Source of the DNA: Solirubrobacterales bacterium
GTDB taxonomy: Bacteria > Actinomycetota > Thermoleophilia > Solirubrobacterales > 70-9
Assembly (NCBI GenBank): GCA_025450195.1
Contig: JANWHW010000015.1
Coordinates: 1 to 64,000, forward strand
DNA: 64,000 bases
Direction of reading: 5' to 3'
The position numbers and the translations under genes were made by a program. Below the pieces are notes generated by a model. It worked only from the letters and a program-made list of their open reading frames with translations. It was not told the DNA's origin and did no database searches. Shown here in pieces: positions 1 through 6,983 of the stretch. The first letter of the stretch is position 1; every line of letters starts with the position of its first letter.

Positions 1-105
1 CGTGCGGCGGACCGCCGCCCTGACGTGGGGCACGCCTCGCCCTCCGGCCCGCCGGGCCCCTCCCGCACGGTCGAGCGCCACGCGCCGCGCTAGCCGTCCG
101 GCCCG

Positions 106-2328
106 GTGTCGTTCATGCGCGGTGCTGACGCGAGCGCGGGAACGATCAAGTCCGGTGGCAAGACGCGGCGCGCCGCGAAGATGGTCGTGCTCGACGTCGA
201 CCATCCCGACGTCGAGGACTTCATCTGGTGCAAGGCCAAAGAGGAGGAAAAGGCCGCGGCCCTGCGCGACGCGGGCTTCGACATGTCGATCGACGGCGAG
301 GGCTTCACTTCGATCCAATACCAAAACGCCAATAACTCGGTGCGCGTAACCGACGAGTTCATGGAGGCGGTCGAGGCTGGCGAGGAATGGGACCTAACCG
401 CGCGCAAGGACGGCACAGCGACCAAGACACTACCGGCGCGCGACCTGATGAACCAGATCGCCGACGCAGCGTGGCGCTGCGCCGATCCCGGCGTCCAGTA
501 CGACACGATCATCAACCGCTGGCACACCTGTCCTGAGTCGGGGCGGATCAACGCGTCGAACCCGTGCAGCGAGTACATGCACGTCGACGACTCGGCCTGC
601 AACCTCGCCTCGCTCAACCTGATGAAGTTCCGCCGTCCCGACGGCAGCTTCGACGCCTCCGACTTCGAGCACGCGGTCGACGTCGTCTTCCTCGCCCAGG
701 AGATCGTCGTCGGCTTCTCCAGCTACCCGACTGAGGAGATCGGCGCCAATGCCAACGCCTTCCGCCAGCTCGGCCTCGGCTACGCCAACCTCGGCGCGCT
801 GCTGATGTCGGATGGGCTGCCCTATGACTCAGACGAGGGCCGCAACGTCGCTGCCGCGATCACGGCGCTGATGACCGGCCGCGCCTACCGACAGTCGGCG
901 CTGATCGCCGCCGGGGCTACCGGCCCCTACGACGCGTACGAGCGCAATCGCGAGCCCCACAACGGCGTGATGCGGATGCACCGCGATGCCTCCTACGACA
1001 TCGACCCGACCGGGATCAAGGGCGAGCTGCTCGAGTCCGCGCAGCGAGCCTGGGACGAGGCGGTCGAGCTTGGCGAGGAGCACGGCTACCGCAACGCGCA
1101 GGCGACGGTGCTCGCCCCGACCGGCACGATCAGCTTCCTGATGGATTGCGACACGACCGGGATCGAGCCCGACTTCTCGCTGGTCAAGTTCAAGGAGCTG
1201 GTCGGCGGCGGGCAGATGACGATCGTCAACAAATCGGTGCCGCTGGCGCTGCGCACGCTCGGCTATGCCGAGCCGCAGGTCGAGCAGATCGACGCCCACA
1301 TCGCCGAGAACGCGACGATCATCGGTGCCCCAGCCCTAAAGGACGAGCATCTGCCGGTCTTTGACGTCGCGGTGGGAGAGCGGGCGATCTCGCACACCGG
1401 CCACATCGACATGATGGCCGCGACTCAGCCATTCATCTCCGGTGCGATCTCCAAGACGGTCAACCTGCCGCAGTCGGCAACGGTCGAGGACATCGCCGAT
1501 GCCTACACGCGGGGCTGGAAGGGCGGCCTGAAGGCGCTGGCGATCTACCGCGACGGCTCGAAGACCGCGCAGGCGCTGCGCACCGACGCGCAGGAGGAAC
1601 AGGAGGCCGAGAGCGACGCCACGGCTGTCGCGCCGCCGGAGCGCAAGCGGATGCCGAAGACGCGCGAGTCGATCACCCACAAGTTCTCGATCGCCGGCCA
1701 CGAGGGATACATCACCGCCGGCAAGTACGAGGACGGCTCGGTCGGCGAGATCTTCCTCACCGACATCGGCAAGGAGGGCTCGACTATGCGGGGGCTGCTC
1801 AACGCCTTCGCCACAGCGATCTCGATCGGCCTCCAATACGGCGTGCCGCTGGAGACCTTCGTGCGCAAGTTCAGCTACATGCGCTTCGAGCCGGAGGGGA
1901 TCACCGGCAACCCCGAGATCCCCTTCGCCAAGTCGATGCCCGACTACATCATGCGTGGGGTGGCAAGCCGCTTCATCGACGACCCAGACACGCTGGAGGA
2001 CCTTGGCATCCTCACCGCCGAGGTGCGGGCCCGCCAGGAAGCACAGCAGACCCTGCCGATAGAGGAAGGGCCAGCCGGAAACGGCGGCAACGGCCACTCC
2101 AAGCCGGGGAACGGAAATGGACATGGCAATGGCGCCGAGAAGGCCAAGGCAACGGGTGGAGAGGCAGTCCCCGCGACGGAGGCGCTCACCGAAACGCCAC
2201 CGGTCGTCCCAGCCAAGATGTCAGGGCTCGAGCTAGGGCCAGCTTGCGAGCAGTGCGGCGGCATGATGCAGCGCACTGGGTCCTGCTACACCTGCAGCAG
2301 CTGCGGCAACAACACCGGCTGCGGCTGA
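106..2328 (+). CDS. nrdJ: Vitamin B12-dependent (class II) ribonucleoside-diphosphate reductase, 5'-incomplete
   Basis: Class II ribonucleotide reductase reduces ribonucleotides to deoxyribonucleotides with adenosylcobalamin as radical source, independently of oxygen. The visible 740 residues start in the middle of the catalytic barrel (GPVSFMRGADAS). They contain the N-x-C-x-E active-site motif (NPCSE, residues about 152-156), the APTGTISF segment, and a C-terminal zinc-ribbon-like tail (CEQCGGMM...CYTCSSCG, about 716-740) typical of NrdJ. A Gly/Asn/His-rich linker (about 660-690) precedes the tail. The N-terminal third is missing. Homology is already visible at base 94 (PSGPVSF), but an in-frame TAG lies at 91-93 and the 90 bases before it do not read as NrdJ in any frame. 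The listed GTG is therefore only the first start-like codon of the open frame, not the true start. Confidence 0.9.
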   Translation: MSFMRGADASAGTIKSGGKTRRAAKMVVLDVDHPDVEDFIWCKAKEEEKAAALRDAGFDMSIDGEGFTSIQYQNANNSVRVTDEFMEAVEAGEEWDLTARKDGTATKTLPARDLMNQIADAAWRCADPGVQYDTIINRWHTCPESGRINASNPCSEYMHVDDSACNLASLNLMKFRRPDGSFDASDFEHAVDVVFLAQEIVVGFSSYPTEEIGANANAFRQLGLGYANLGALLMSDGLPYDSDEGRNVAAAITALMTGRAYRQSALIAAGATGPYDAYERNREPHNGVMRMHRDASYDIDPTGIKGELLESAQRAWDEAVELGEEHGYRNAQATVLAPTGTISFLMDCDTTGIEPDFSLVKFKELVGGGQMTIVNKSVPLALRTLGYAEPQVEQIDAHIAENATIIGAPALKDEHLPVFDVAVGERAISHTGHIDMMAATQPFISGAISKTVNLPQSATVEDIADAYTRGWKGGLKALAIYRDGSKTAQALRTDAQEEQEAESDATAVAPPERKRMPKTRESITHKFSIAGHEGYITAGKYEDGSVGEIFLTDIGKEGSTMRGLLNAFATAISIGLQYGVPLETFVRKFSYMRFEPEGITGNPEIPFAKSMPDYIMRGVASRFIDDPDTLEDLGILTAEVRARQEAQQTLPIEEGPAGNGGNGHSKPGNGNGHGNGAEKAKATGGEAVPATEALTETPPVVPAKMSGLELGPACEQCGGMMQRTGSCYTCSSCGNNTGCG

Positions 2329-2336
2329 GCCGCTAA

Positions 2337-2355
2337 GGCCAGCGCTGCGCTGGCC
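2337..2355 (+). terminator. Short perfect hairpin after nrdJ
   Basis: A 9-bp perfect inverted repeat (GGCCAGCGC / GCGCTGGCC) lies nine bases after the nrdJ stop codon. No T-run follows, so it is at best a weak or factor-assisted terminator, or an mRNA-stabilising hairpin. The next gene starts only 13 bases later on the same strand. Confidence 0.35.
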
Positions 2356-2367
2356 GATAAGAAATCT

Positions 2368-3114
2368 GTGACGGATGGGGACGATCCGACTAGGTTGATC
2401 GTGCGGGCGCTGATTGTGGTGCTCTGCGGTGCCGCATTCCTGTTGATCGCCGTGATCCTCTCCGGGGAGAGGCTCGACGACACCAGCGGCAAGGCAATTG
2501 CCACGGCGATGGCGTTCGCAATCTTCTCGCTGACCGGAATGGCCGGGATCAGCCTGAGCAGCCGCCCCCAACCGGCCGCGAGCATCTTCGGCGGCGCCGT
2601 CACGATCATCTCAGTTGCTGCCTTCCTCAGCGGCACCTTCGCCTTCTGGACCGAGCCCGGCGGGGACGGCTGGGAGCTGCCAGGGATCCTCTTCGTCCTC
2701 GCTCTCGGCGGTGGCCACGCTGCTCTGCTGATGAAAGGTATCCGCGAGGATGATGCCGACAGCGTGCGGGTCATTCGTGGGGGAGTCCTGCTGACTATCG
2801 CGGTGATTTGCCTGCTGGCCATCTCCGAGATCTCCTCCAACGGCAGCGACGTCGACCCCCGCACCTTCGGCGTGCTCGCGGTGCTCTACCTGCTTGGCAC
2901 CGTCCTCCTGCCGCTGGTCCGCCGAAGCTCGACGTCATCCCCGCCCGCCGCGGGATCGGCACCCCTGTCCGCCTCGGAGCTGCTGCGCGCGAACGGCCAC
3001 GTACTCGTCGAAGGGCCAGTGTCTCGGGGTGGCGCCCACGGCGGTGGCGAGAACGTCTGCCTACGCACCCCCGACGGGACACTGATCGAAGTGATCACCT
3101 ACAACGAAGGTTGA
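2368..3114 (+). CDS. Multi-pass membrane protein of unknown function
   Basis: A protein of 248 residues starting at GTG, with about seven hydrophobic segments between residues 8 and 185. A cytoplasmic-looking tail of about 60 residues ends in ELLRANGHVLVEG...LIEVITYNEG. I recognise no catalytic motif and no named family. The gene follows nrdJ by 39 bases on the same strand and converges on the P450 gene. Even hydrophobic spacing and the lack of credible competing frames support it as a real gene; its function is unknown. Confidence 0.75.
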   Translation: MTDGDDPTRLIVRALIVVLCGAAFLLIAVILSGERLDDTSGKAIATAMAFAIFSLTGMAGISLSSRPQPAASIFGGAVTIISVAAFLSGTFAFWTEPGGDGWELPGILFVLALGGGHAALLMKGIREDDADSVRVIRGGVLLTIAVICLLAISEISSNGSDVDPRTFGVLAVLYLLGTVLLPLVRRSSTSSPPAAGSAPLSASELLRANGHVLVEGPVSRGGAHGGGENVCLRTPDGTLIEVITYNEG

Positions 3115-3134
3115 GTCGCCAAGTCAAATCGTCG

Positions 3135-4478
3135 CTAGAAGAGAACGACTTCGGCGTCGTGGCGCGGGGTCTCGGTAATCGCGCGGCGGAGGGAGCGCTC
3201 TGACTCGGGACGAGCCGGGCGGATCTGGTGGCGCTTGACCAGCTCCTTGAGGACGACCGCCATCTCGAACTGAGCGAAGGAAGCCCCTAGGCAACGGCGC
3301 ACGCCGCCGCCGAAGGGGATCCAGGTGTAGGTACCCGGCGGATTGTCGAGGAAGCGCTCCGGCAGGAAGCGGTCGGGCTCTGGGTAGATCTCAGGGTCGC
3401 GGTGCATGAGGTGGATGCAGGGCGTCACCGTCACGCCCGCCGGCAGCTCGTAGCCGCCGATCTCGACCGGCTCGGTGAGCCGTCTGGCGACGAGCACGAT
3501 CACCGGGCGCAGGCGCAGCGTCTCTTGGATCGTCGCAGTCAGGTAGTCCTCTTCGCCCGCGAGTGTCTCCTCGCGCAGTCGCTCCAGCTTCTCCGGATGG
3601 CGGACCAGTCGCTCCATCGCCCAGGAGAGCGAGGTGGCCGTAGTCTCGTGGCCGGCGACGAGCAGGGTGAGCAACTCGTCGCGCATCTCCGCCTCGCTCA
3701 TCGGGCTGCCGTCCTCGTGGCGAGCGGCGACCAACATCGAGAGGATGTCGTCGCGCTCCTCGAGGTCGCCTGCCGCCTGCCGCTCGGCGATCTCACGATG
3801 GATCAGTTCGTCGACGCGGTCGATGCGGCGGCGGAAGAGCGGGACGCGCCTCAGCCTGTCCGGCCCGACAAGGAGGGCAGGGCCGAGAGCCATCGGATTG
3901 GTCGTCAGGTCGAGAATCTCGCGGAGGGCAACTCGCAGTGCATCCATTCGCTCGTCCCCGGCGTGGACCCCGAAAACGGTCTCGAGGATGATCTCGAGGG
4001 TCATCGCCTGCATCCGGGGGCGCAACTTGTAAGGGGTGCCGGTCGGCCAGCTCTCGATCTCGCGAGCTGCGATCTCGGTCATCTTCTCTTCGTAGCCCTG
4101 CATGCGAGCCCCGTGGAAGGGCGGCAGCAGGAGCTTGCGCTGGCTCATGTGCGGCTTCTCGTCGAGAATGAGGACCGAGTTCTCGCCAAGCACCGGTTTG
4201 AGGATCTGGTTGCCCTCGCCAGCGTGGAAAACCTTGGGGTCGCCGGTGAAGATCTGCTTGACGTCATCGGGGTCGGAGACGACCACCCAGGTTCCTTCGT
4301 AGGCGATCTTGAGGGTGAACATCGAGCCAAAGCGGGCCCGGCACTGCTCGAGCATCCACTGCGCGTGCCGTGCCCAGATCATCGTCTGCGGCACACGCCC
4401 CATCCGCGGCCCGGGGGGAAGACCCGGAATCGCCGGCTCCGTGGCCCGCTGCTCTTTGACTGTCGCAGTTGCCTCCAT
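3135..4478 (-). CDS. Cytochrome P450
   Basis: A heme-thiolate monooxygenase of 447 residues, the usual length for a soluble bacterial P450. It shows the N-terminal proline-rich PPGPRMG (about 21-27), the I-helix oxygen-activation motif AGHETT (275-280), the K-helix ExxR in ETLRLRP (319-325), and the heme-binding loop FGGGVRRCLG (389-398) with the proximal Cys at about 396. There is no transmembrane anchor. The style (LPPGPR start, FGGG loop) resembles the CYP110/CYP138-type bacterial families, but I cannot assign a CYP number or substrate. No ferredoxin or reductase gene is adjacent, so electrons presumably come from elsewhere. It is convergent with the preceding membrane protein gene. Confidence 0.93.
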   Translation of the reverse strand: MEATATVKEQRATEPAIPGLPPGPRMGRVPQTMIWARHAQWMLEQCRARFGSMFTLKIAYEGTWVVVSDPDDVKQIFTGDPKVFHAGEGNQILKPVLGENSVLILDEKPHMSQRKLLLPPFHGARMQGYEEKMTEIAAREIESWPTGTPYKLRPRMQAMTLEIILETVFGVHAGDERMDALRVALREILDLTTNPMALGPALLVGPDRLRRVPLFRRRIDRVDELIHREIAERQAAGDLEERDDILSMLVAARHEDGSPMSEAEMRDELLTLLVAGHETTATSLSWAMERLVRHPEKLERLREETLAGEEDYLTATIQETLRLRPVIVLVARRLTEPVEIGGYELPAGVTVTPCIHLMHRDPEIYPEPDRFLPERFLDNPPGTYTWIPFGGGVRRCLGASFAQFEMAVVLKELVKRHQIRPARPESERSLRRAITETPRHDAEVVLF

Positions 4479-4556
4479 CGCGCCTCTGCCGATCAGGGTA
4501 CCCGGCCCACCGCCTGTCTCATGTGAGATTTGGCCACTGCGGCCAAAGGTTGCCCG

Positions 4557-4778
4557 CTACGGCAGGTCCTCGCAGGCAATCCCGTCGTTGTCCCCGTCGA
4601 GCCCATGCGGGTCTCGCTTTGGGTGGTGCTTCTTGAAGAACTTCTGTGCCTGCCTATGAGTATTGAAGTCAGAGCAATCCCTATCTAGAAAAGCGCCGGC
4701 AGATTGCGAAGCGGATGCCGCGCTGAAGAAGAGGCCGGTCACCAACGCAATGGCAAATCGGCGCTGTAAGCGGGTCAA
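4557..4778 (-). CDS. Small secreted Excalibur-domain protein
   Basis: The C-terminal part (FLDRDCSDFNTHRQAQKFF...DNDGIACEDLP) is an Excalibur domain, a short cysteine-containing calcium-binding motif (DxDxDGxACE) found on extracellular actinobacterial and bacillar proteins. The ORF track extends to 5078, but that extension is low-complexity and overlaps the next small secreted gene. An in-frame TTG at 4778 has GGGAAG about nine bases upstream and yields a 73-residue protein with a clear signal peptide (RRFAIALVTGLFFSAASA). I therefore choose this start. The product is probably exported and may bind calcium. The start is inferred. Confidence 0.75.
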   Translation of the reverse strand: MTRLQRRFAIALVTGLFFSAASASQSAGAFLDRDCSDFNTHRQAQKFFKKHHPKRDPHGLDGDNDGIACEDLP

Positions 4779-4845
4779 GATAGACTTCCCAGAGTTTGTC
4801 GCTCGGAAACAGTCCGAGCATACCCCGGGCCTCTGTGACGCAGCT

Positions 4846-5103
4846 CTAGTCGGGAATCGAGACGCGGACGAGGATGCGGCGGCCGCAGCGGAGCTGGGCG
4901 GAGCCATCCTCAAAGCGGATGAGGCGAAGAGTCGCCGGATGCTCACAGCGCACAGCGAGCGCGGTTCGGGCATCCCCCGGCGCACTGGTGACGACGGTCG
5001 CCTTGCCGAGGCGAGGCCCGGGGGCAGCACTAGTCCCGGTGGTGAGAAGCATCGACACGACAACGGCAAGAGCTGCAATGAGCAGCTGAAGCGACCGACT
5101 CAT
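4846..5103 (-). CDS. Small secreted protein of unknown function
   Basis: An 85-residue product with a textbook Sec signal peptide (MSRSLQLLIAALAVVVSMLL followed by TTGTSAAP). The mature part is about 55 residues with two cysteines (RCEHP, LRCGRR) that could form a disulfide. It lies upstream of the Excalibur gene on the same strand, with about 67 bases between them, so the two may be co-transcribed. I recognise no family. The signal peptide in this frame is the main evidence that this, and not the overlapping extended ORF, is coding. Confidence 0.65.
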   Translation of the reverse strand: MSRSLQLLIAALAVVVSMLLTTGTSAAPGPRLGKATVVTSAPGDARTALAVRCEHPATLRLIRFEDGSAQLRCGRRILVRVSIPD

Positions 5104-5162
5104 GTCTCAATAAGCCTCGAGATGCGAAAGCTCGCCCCCAGCCGATCCCGTAGCCTGCCGGC

Positions 5163-6218
5163 GTGGAGCTTCCCCGCCTTCCCCCCCGTCTCGAGCATCT
5201 GATCGTTCGGTCCGTCTGTGGGCTTCCCGGCTGGGCGCAACGAAGGCTCTTCGGCCCCCCGCCCACGGCCGACGGGCAGGAGCTTGCACCCGATCTCCAT
5301 GCCCTGCTGCGACTGGCGGCGCTGGCCGGCGAGACCCCACTCAGCGATGGCCGCACGCCGGAGGAAGCGCGAGCACTCAACCGGGCCGGAGCCAAGGCGG
5401 CCGCCGGGCCCCCACAGCCGATGGCAGCGGTAGAGGGCTTGGAGATCCCTGGGCCCGGACGGGCTATCCCGGTCAGGCTCTACGTCCCGCCCAACCTACC
5501 CCCCTCGGCTCAGCCCCTGATCGTCTACTACCACGGCGGCGGCTGGGTGGTTGGCGATCTCGACACTCACGACGGGGTCTGCCGTTTCCTCGCCTCCAAC
5601 GTGGGCGCGCGAGTCATCTCGGTCGACTACCGCCTCGCACCCGAGCATCCGTTCCCAGCAGCTGTCGAAGACTGCTTTACCGCATTCCACTGGGCAACGC
5701 AGCAAGCAACGCAGCTCGGCGCCGACCCGTCCCGCATCGCTGTCGCCGGCGACAGCGCGGGCGGAAACCTGGCCGCCGCGGTCAGCCTGCTGGCCCACGC
5801 CGGCGGCGGTCAGCAACCCGCCATGCAACTGCTGCTCTACCCCGTGACCGACGCAGTCGGAAGCCACCCATCGCGCGACCAGTTCGCGGATGGATTCCTG
5901 CTCACAAAATCGGACATGGATTGGTTCGAGGCCCACTACCTGTCCAACGGCGCCGATCGGGAGGATCCGCGTATCTCGATGCTCCGCGCCGCCAATCTGT
6001 CGGGACTTCCTCCGACCTACATCGCCACAGCCGGCTTCGATCCACTGCGCGACGAGGGTGAGCTCTTCGCCGAGCGCGCACGGGCGGCCGGCGTCGACGT
6101 CGCCCTGCACCGCCACCCGGAACTGATCCACGGCTTTGCGAACATGACAGCGATCAGTCGCACAGCCCGCTCCGCGATGCACGAGGTCGCAGGGGCCCTG
6201 CGCATGGGCCTCACCTAG
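5163..6218 (+). CDS. Alpha/beta-hydrolase, hormone-sensitive-lipase family esterase
   Basis: A carboxylesterase of the HSL (bacterial family IV) type, 351 residues. It has the oxyanion-hole motif HGGGW (124-128), the nucleophile elbow GDSAGG (Ser about 198), the acid Asp in GFDPLRDE (about 293) and the catalytic His in ELIHGF (about 323). An N-terminal cap region of about 90 residues precedes the hydrolase fold. There is no signal peptide, so it is probably cytoplasmic and acts on short-chain esters. It starts at GTG and is divergent from the two small secreted genes. Confidence 0.93.
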   Translation: MELPRLPPRLEHLIVRSVCGLPGWAQRRLFGPPPTADGQELAPDLHALLRLAALAGETPLSDGRTPEEARALNRAGAKAAAGPPQPMAAVEGLEIPGPGRAIPVRLYVPPNLPPSAQPLIVYYHGGGWVVGDLDTHDGVCRFLASNVGARVISVDYRLAPEHPFPAAVEDCFTAFHWATQQATQLGADPSRIAVAGDSAGGNLAAAVSLLAHAGGGQQPAMQLLLYPVTDAVGSHPSRDQFADGFLLTKSDMDWFEAHYLSNGADREDPRISMLRAANLSGLPPTYIATAGFDPLRDEGELFAERARAAGVDVALHRHPELIHGFANMTAISRTARSAMHEVAGALRMGLT

Positions 6219-6262
6219 CAACTCACCCTGCGAGACATCCACCGAAGGCAGGCAGAGAACGC

Positions 6263-6853
6263 GTGGACGCAACCAGCCACACCCACGATCACCACCATCA
6301 CCACCATGAGATGCCCACCGAGGGAGCGGCCCTCACCGCCGTCGCGGTCAGCGCGACGTTGCACTGCCTGACCGGCTGCGCGCTGGGCGAGATCGCCGGG
6401 ATGGCGATCGGGACCGCGGCCGGCTTCTCAAACCTCGGGACGATCGCGCTCTCTGTATTCCTCGCCTTCCTCTTCGGCTACACACTGACCAGCCTGCCAC
6501 TGCTGCGTGCCGGGCTGGCGCTGTCGGCAGTGATCCCGATCGCCCTCGCCTCCGACACCTTCAGCATCGCGACGATGGAGATCGTCGACAACGTGATCAT
6601 GTTGGTCGTGCCCGGCGCGATGGACGCCGGCCCGGGCACGCTCCTCTTCTGGGGCAGCCTCTGCGTCGCGCTGGTCGTGGCCGGAGCTTTCGCGGTGCCG
6701 GTCAACCGCTGGTTGATCGCACGCGGAAAAGGCCATGTCGCGGTCCACGAAACGGGGATCCACGGCGGGCCACCAGTGCGAGTCGTCGCCTGGGCGGCGG
6801 GAATCGCGGGAGTGTTCGGGACGATCGTCCTGCTGGCCGAGGCGCTCAGCTGA
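6263..6853 (+). CDS. DUF4396 membrane protein with His-rich N-terminus
   Basis: A 196-residue membrane protein with about five hydrophobic segments, matching the DUF4396 pattern (TLHCLTGCALGEIAGMAIG early, VNRWLIARGKGH near the end). The first 16 residues are almost all His (HTHDHHHHHHE), a feature often linked to divalent-metal or copper handling. Two cysteines flank the first membrane segment (LHCLTGCALGE). The gene lies 44 bases after the esterase on the same strand. The true function of DUF4396 is not established, and metal handling is only an inference from composition. Confidence 0.8.
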   Translation: MDATSHTHDHHHHHHEMPTEGAALTAVAVSATLHCLTGCALGEIAGMAIGTAAGFSNLGTIALSVFLAFLFGYTLTSLPLLRAGLALSAVIPIALASDTFSIATMEIVDNVIMLVVPGAMDAGPGTLLFWGSLCVALVVAGAFAVPVNRWLIARGKGHVAVHETGIHGGPPVRVVAWAAGIAGVFGTIVLLAEALS

Positions 6854-6872
6854 CGAAAGCCTCTGGGTGACT

Positions 6873-6973
6873 CCACACCAGGCGGGTGGCGCCGTAGGGA
6901 CCCGCCCCCGAGGAAGCTTTAGCTACCGGAGGGGGTGGGGGGTCCCCTGCGGCGACAGACCCGCCAGGTGTGG
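6873..6973. repeat. Palindromic repeat element, copy A (convergent intergenic)
   Basis: This is a 101-bp nested palindrome. Its ends are inverted repeats (CCACACCAGGCGGGT / ACCCGCCAGGTGTGG, 14 of 15 paired). The inner part pairs CCCCC with GGGGG around AGCT-aa-AGCT. The reverse complement of its core (from GCGGGT through GGAGGGGGT to the GGCGCCACCCGC end) closely matches the block inside nuoC at 19096-19193. It lies between two convergent genes, where it could act as a bidirectional terminator. Confidence 0.8.
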
Positions 6974-6983
6974 AATTAGACCG

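Noticed and set aside
1-93. Intein or 5' part of nrdJ in another frame
   Set aside because: None of the three forward frames gives NrdJ-like or intein-like sequence; the open frame at 2-349 is Arg-rich shadow sequence.
4663-5202. 179-residue plus-strand ORF
   Set aside because: It runs against two small secreted genes with clear signal peptides and has no coherent domain.
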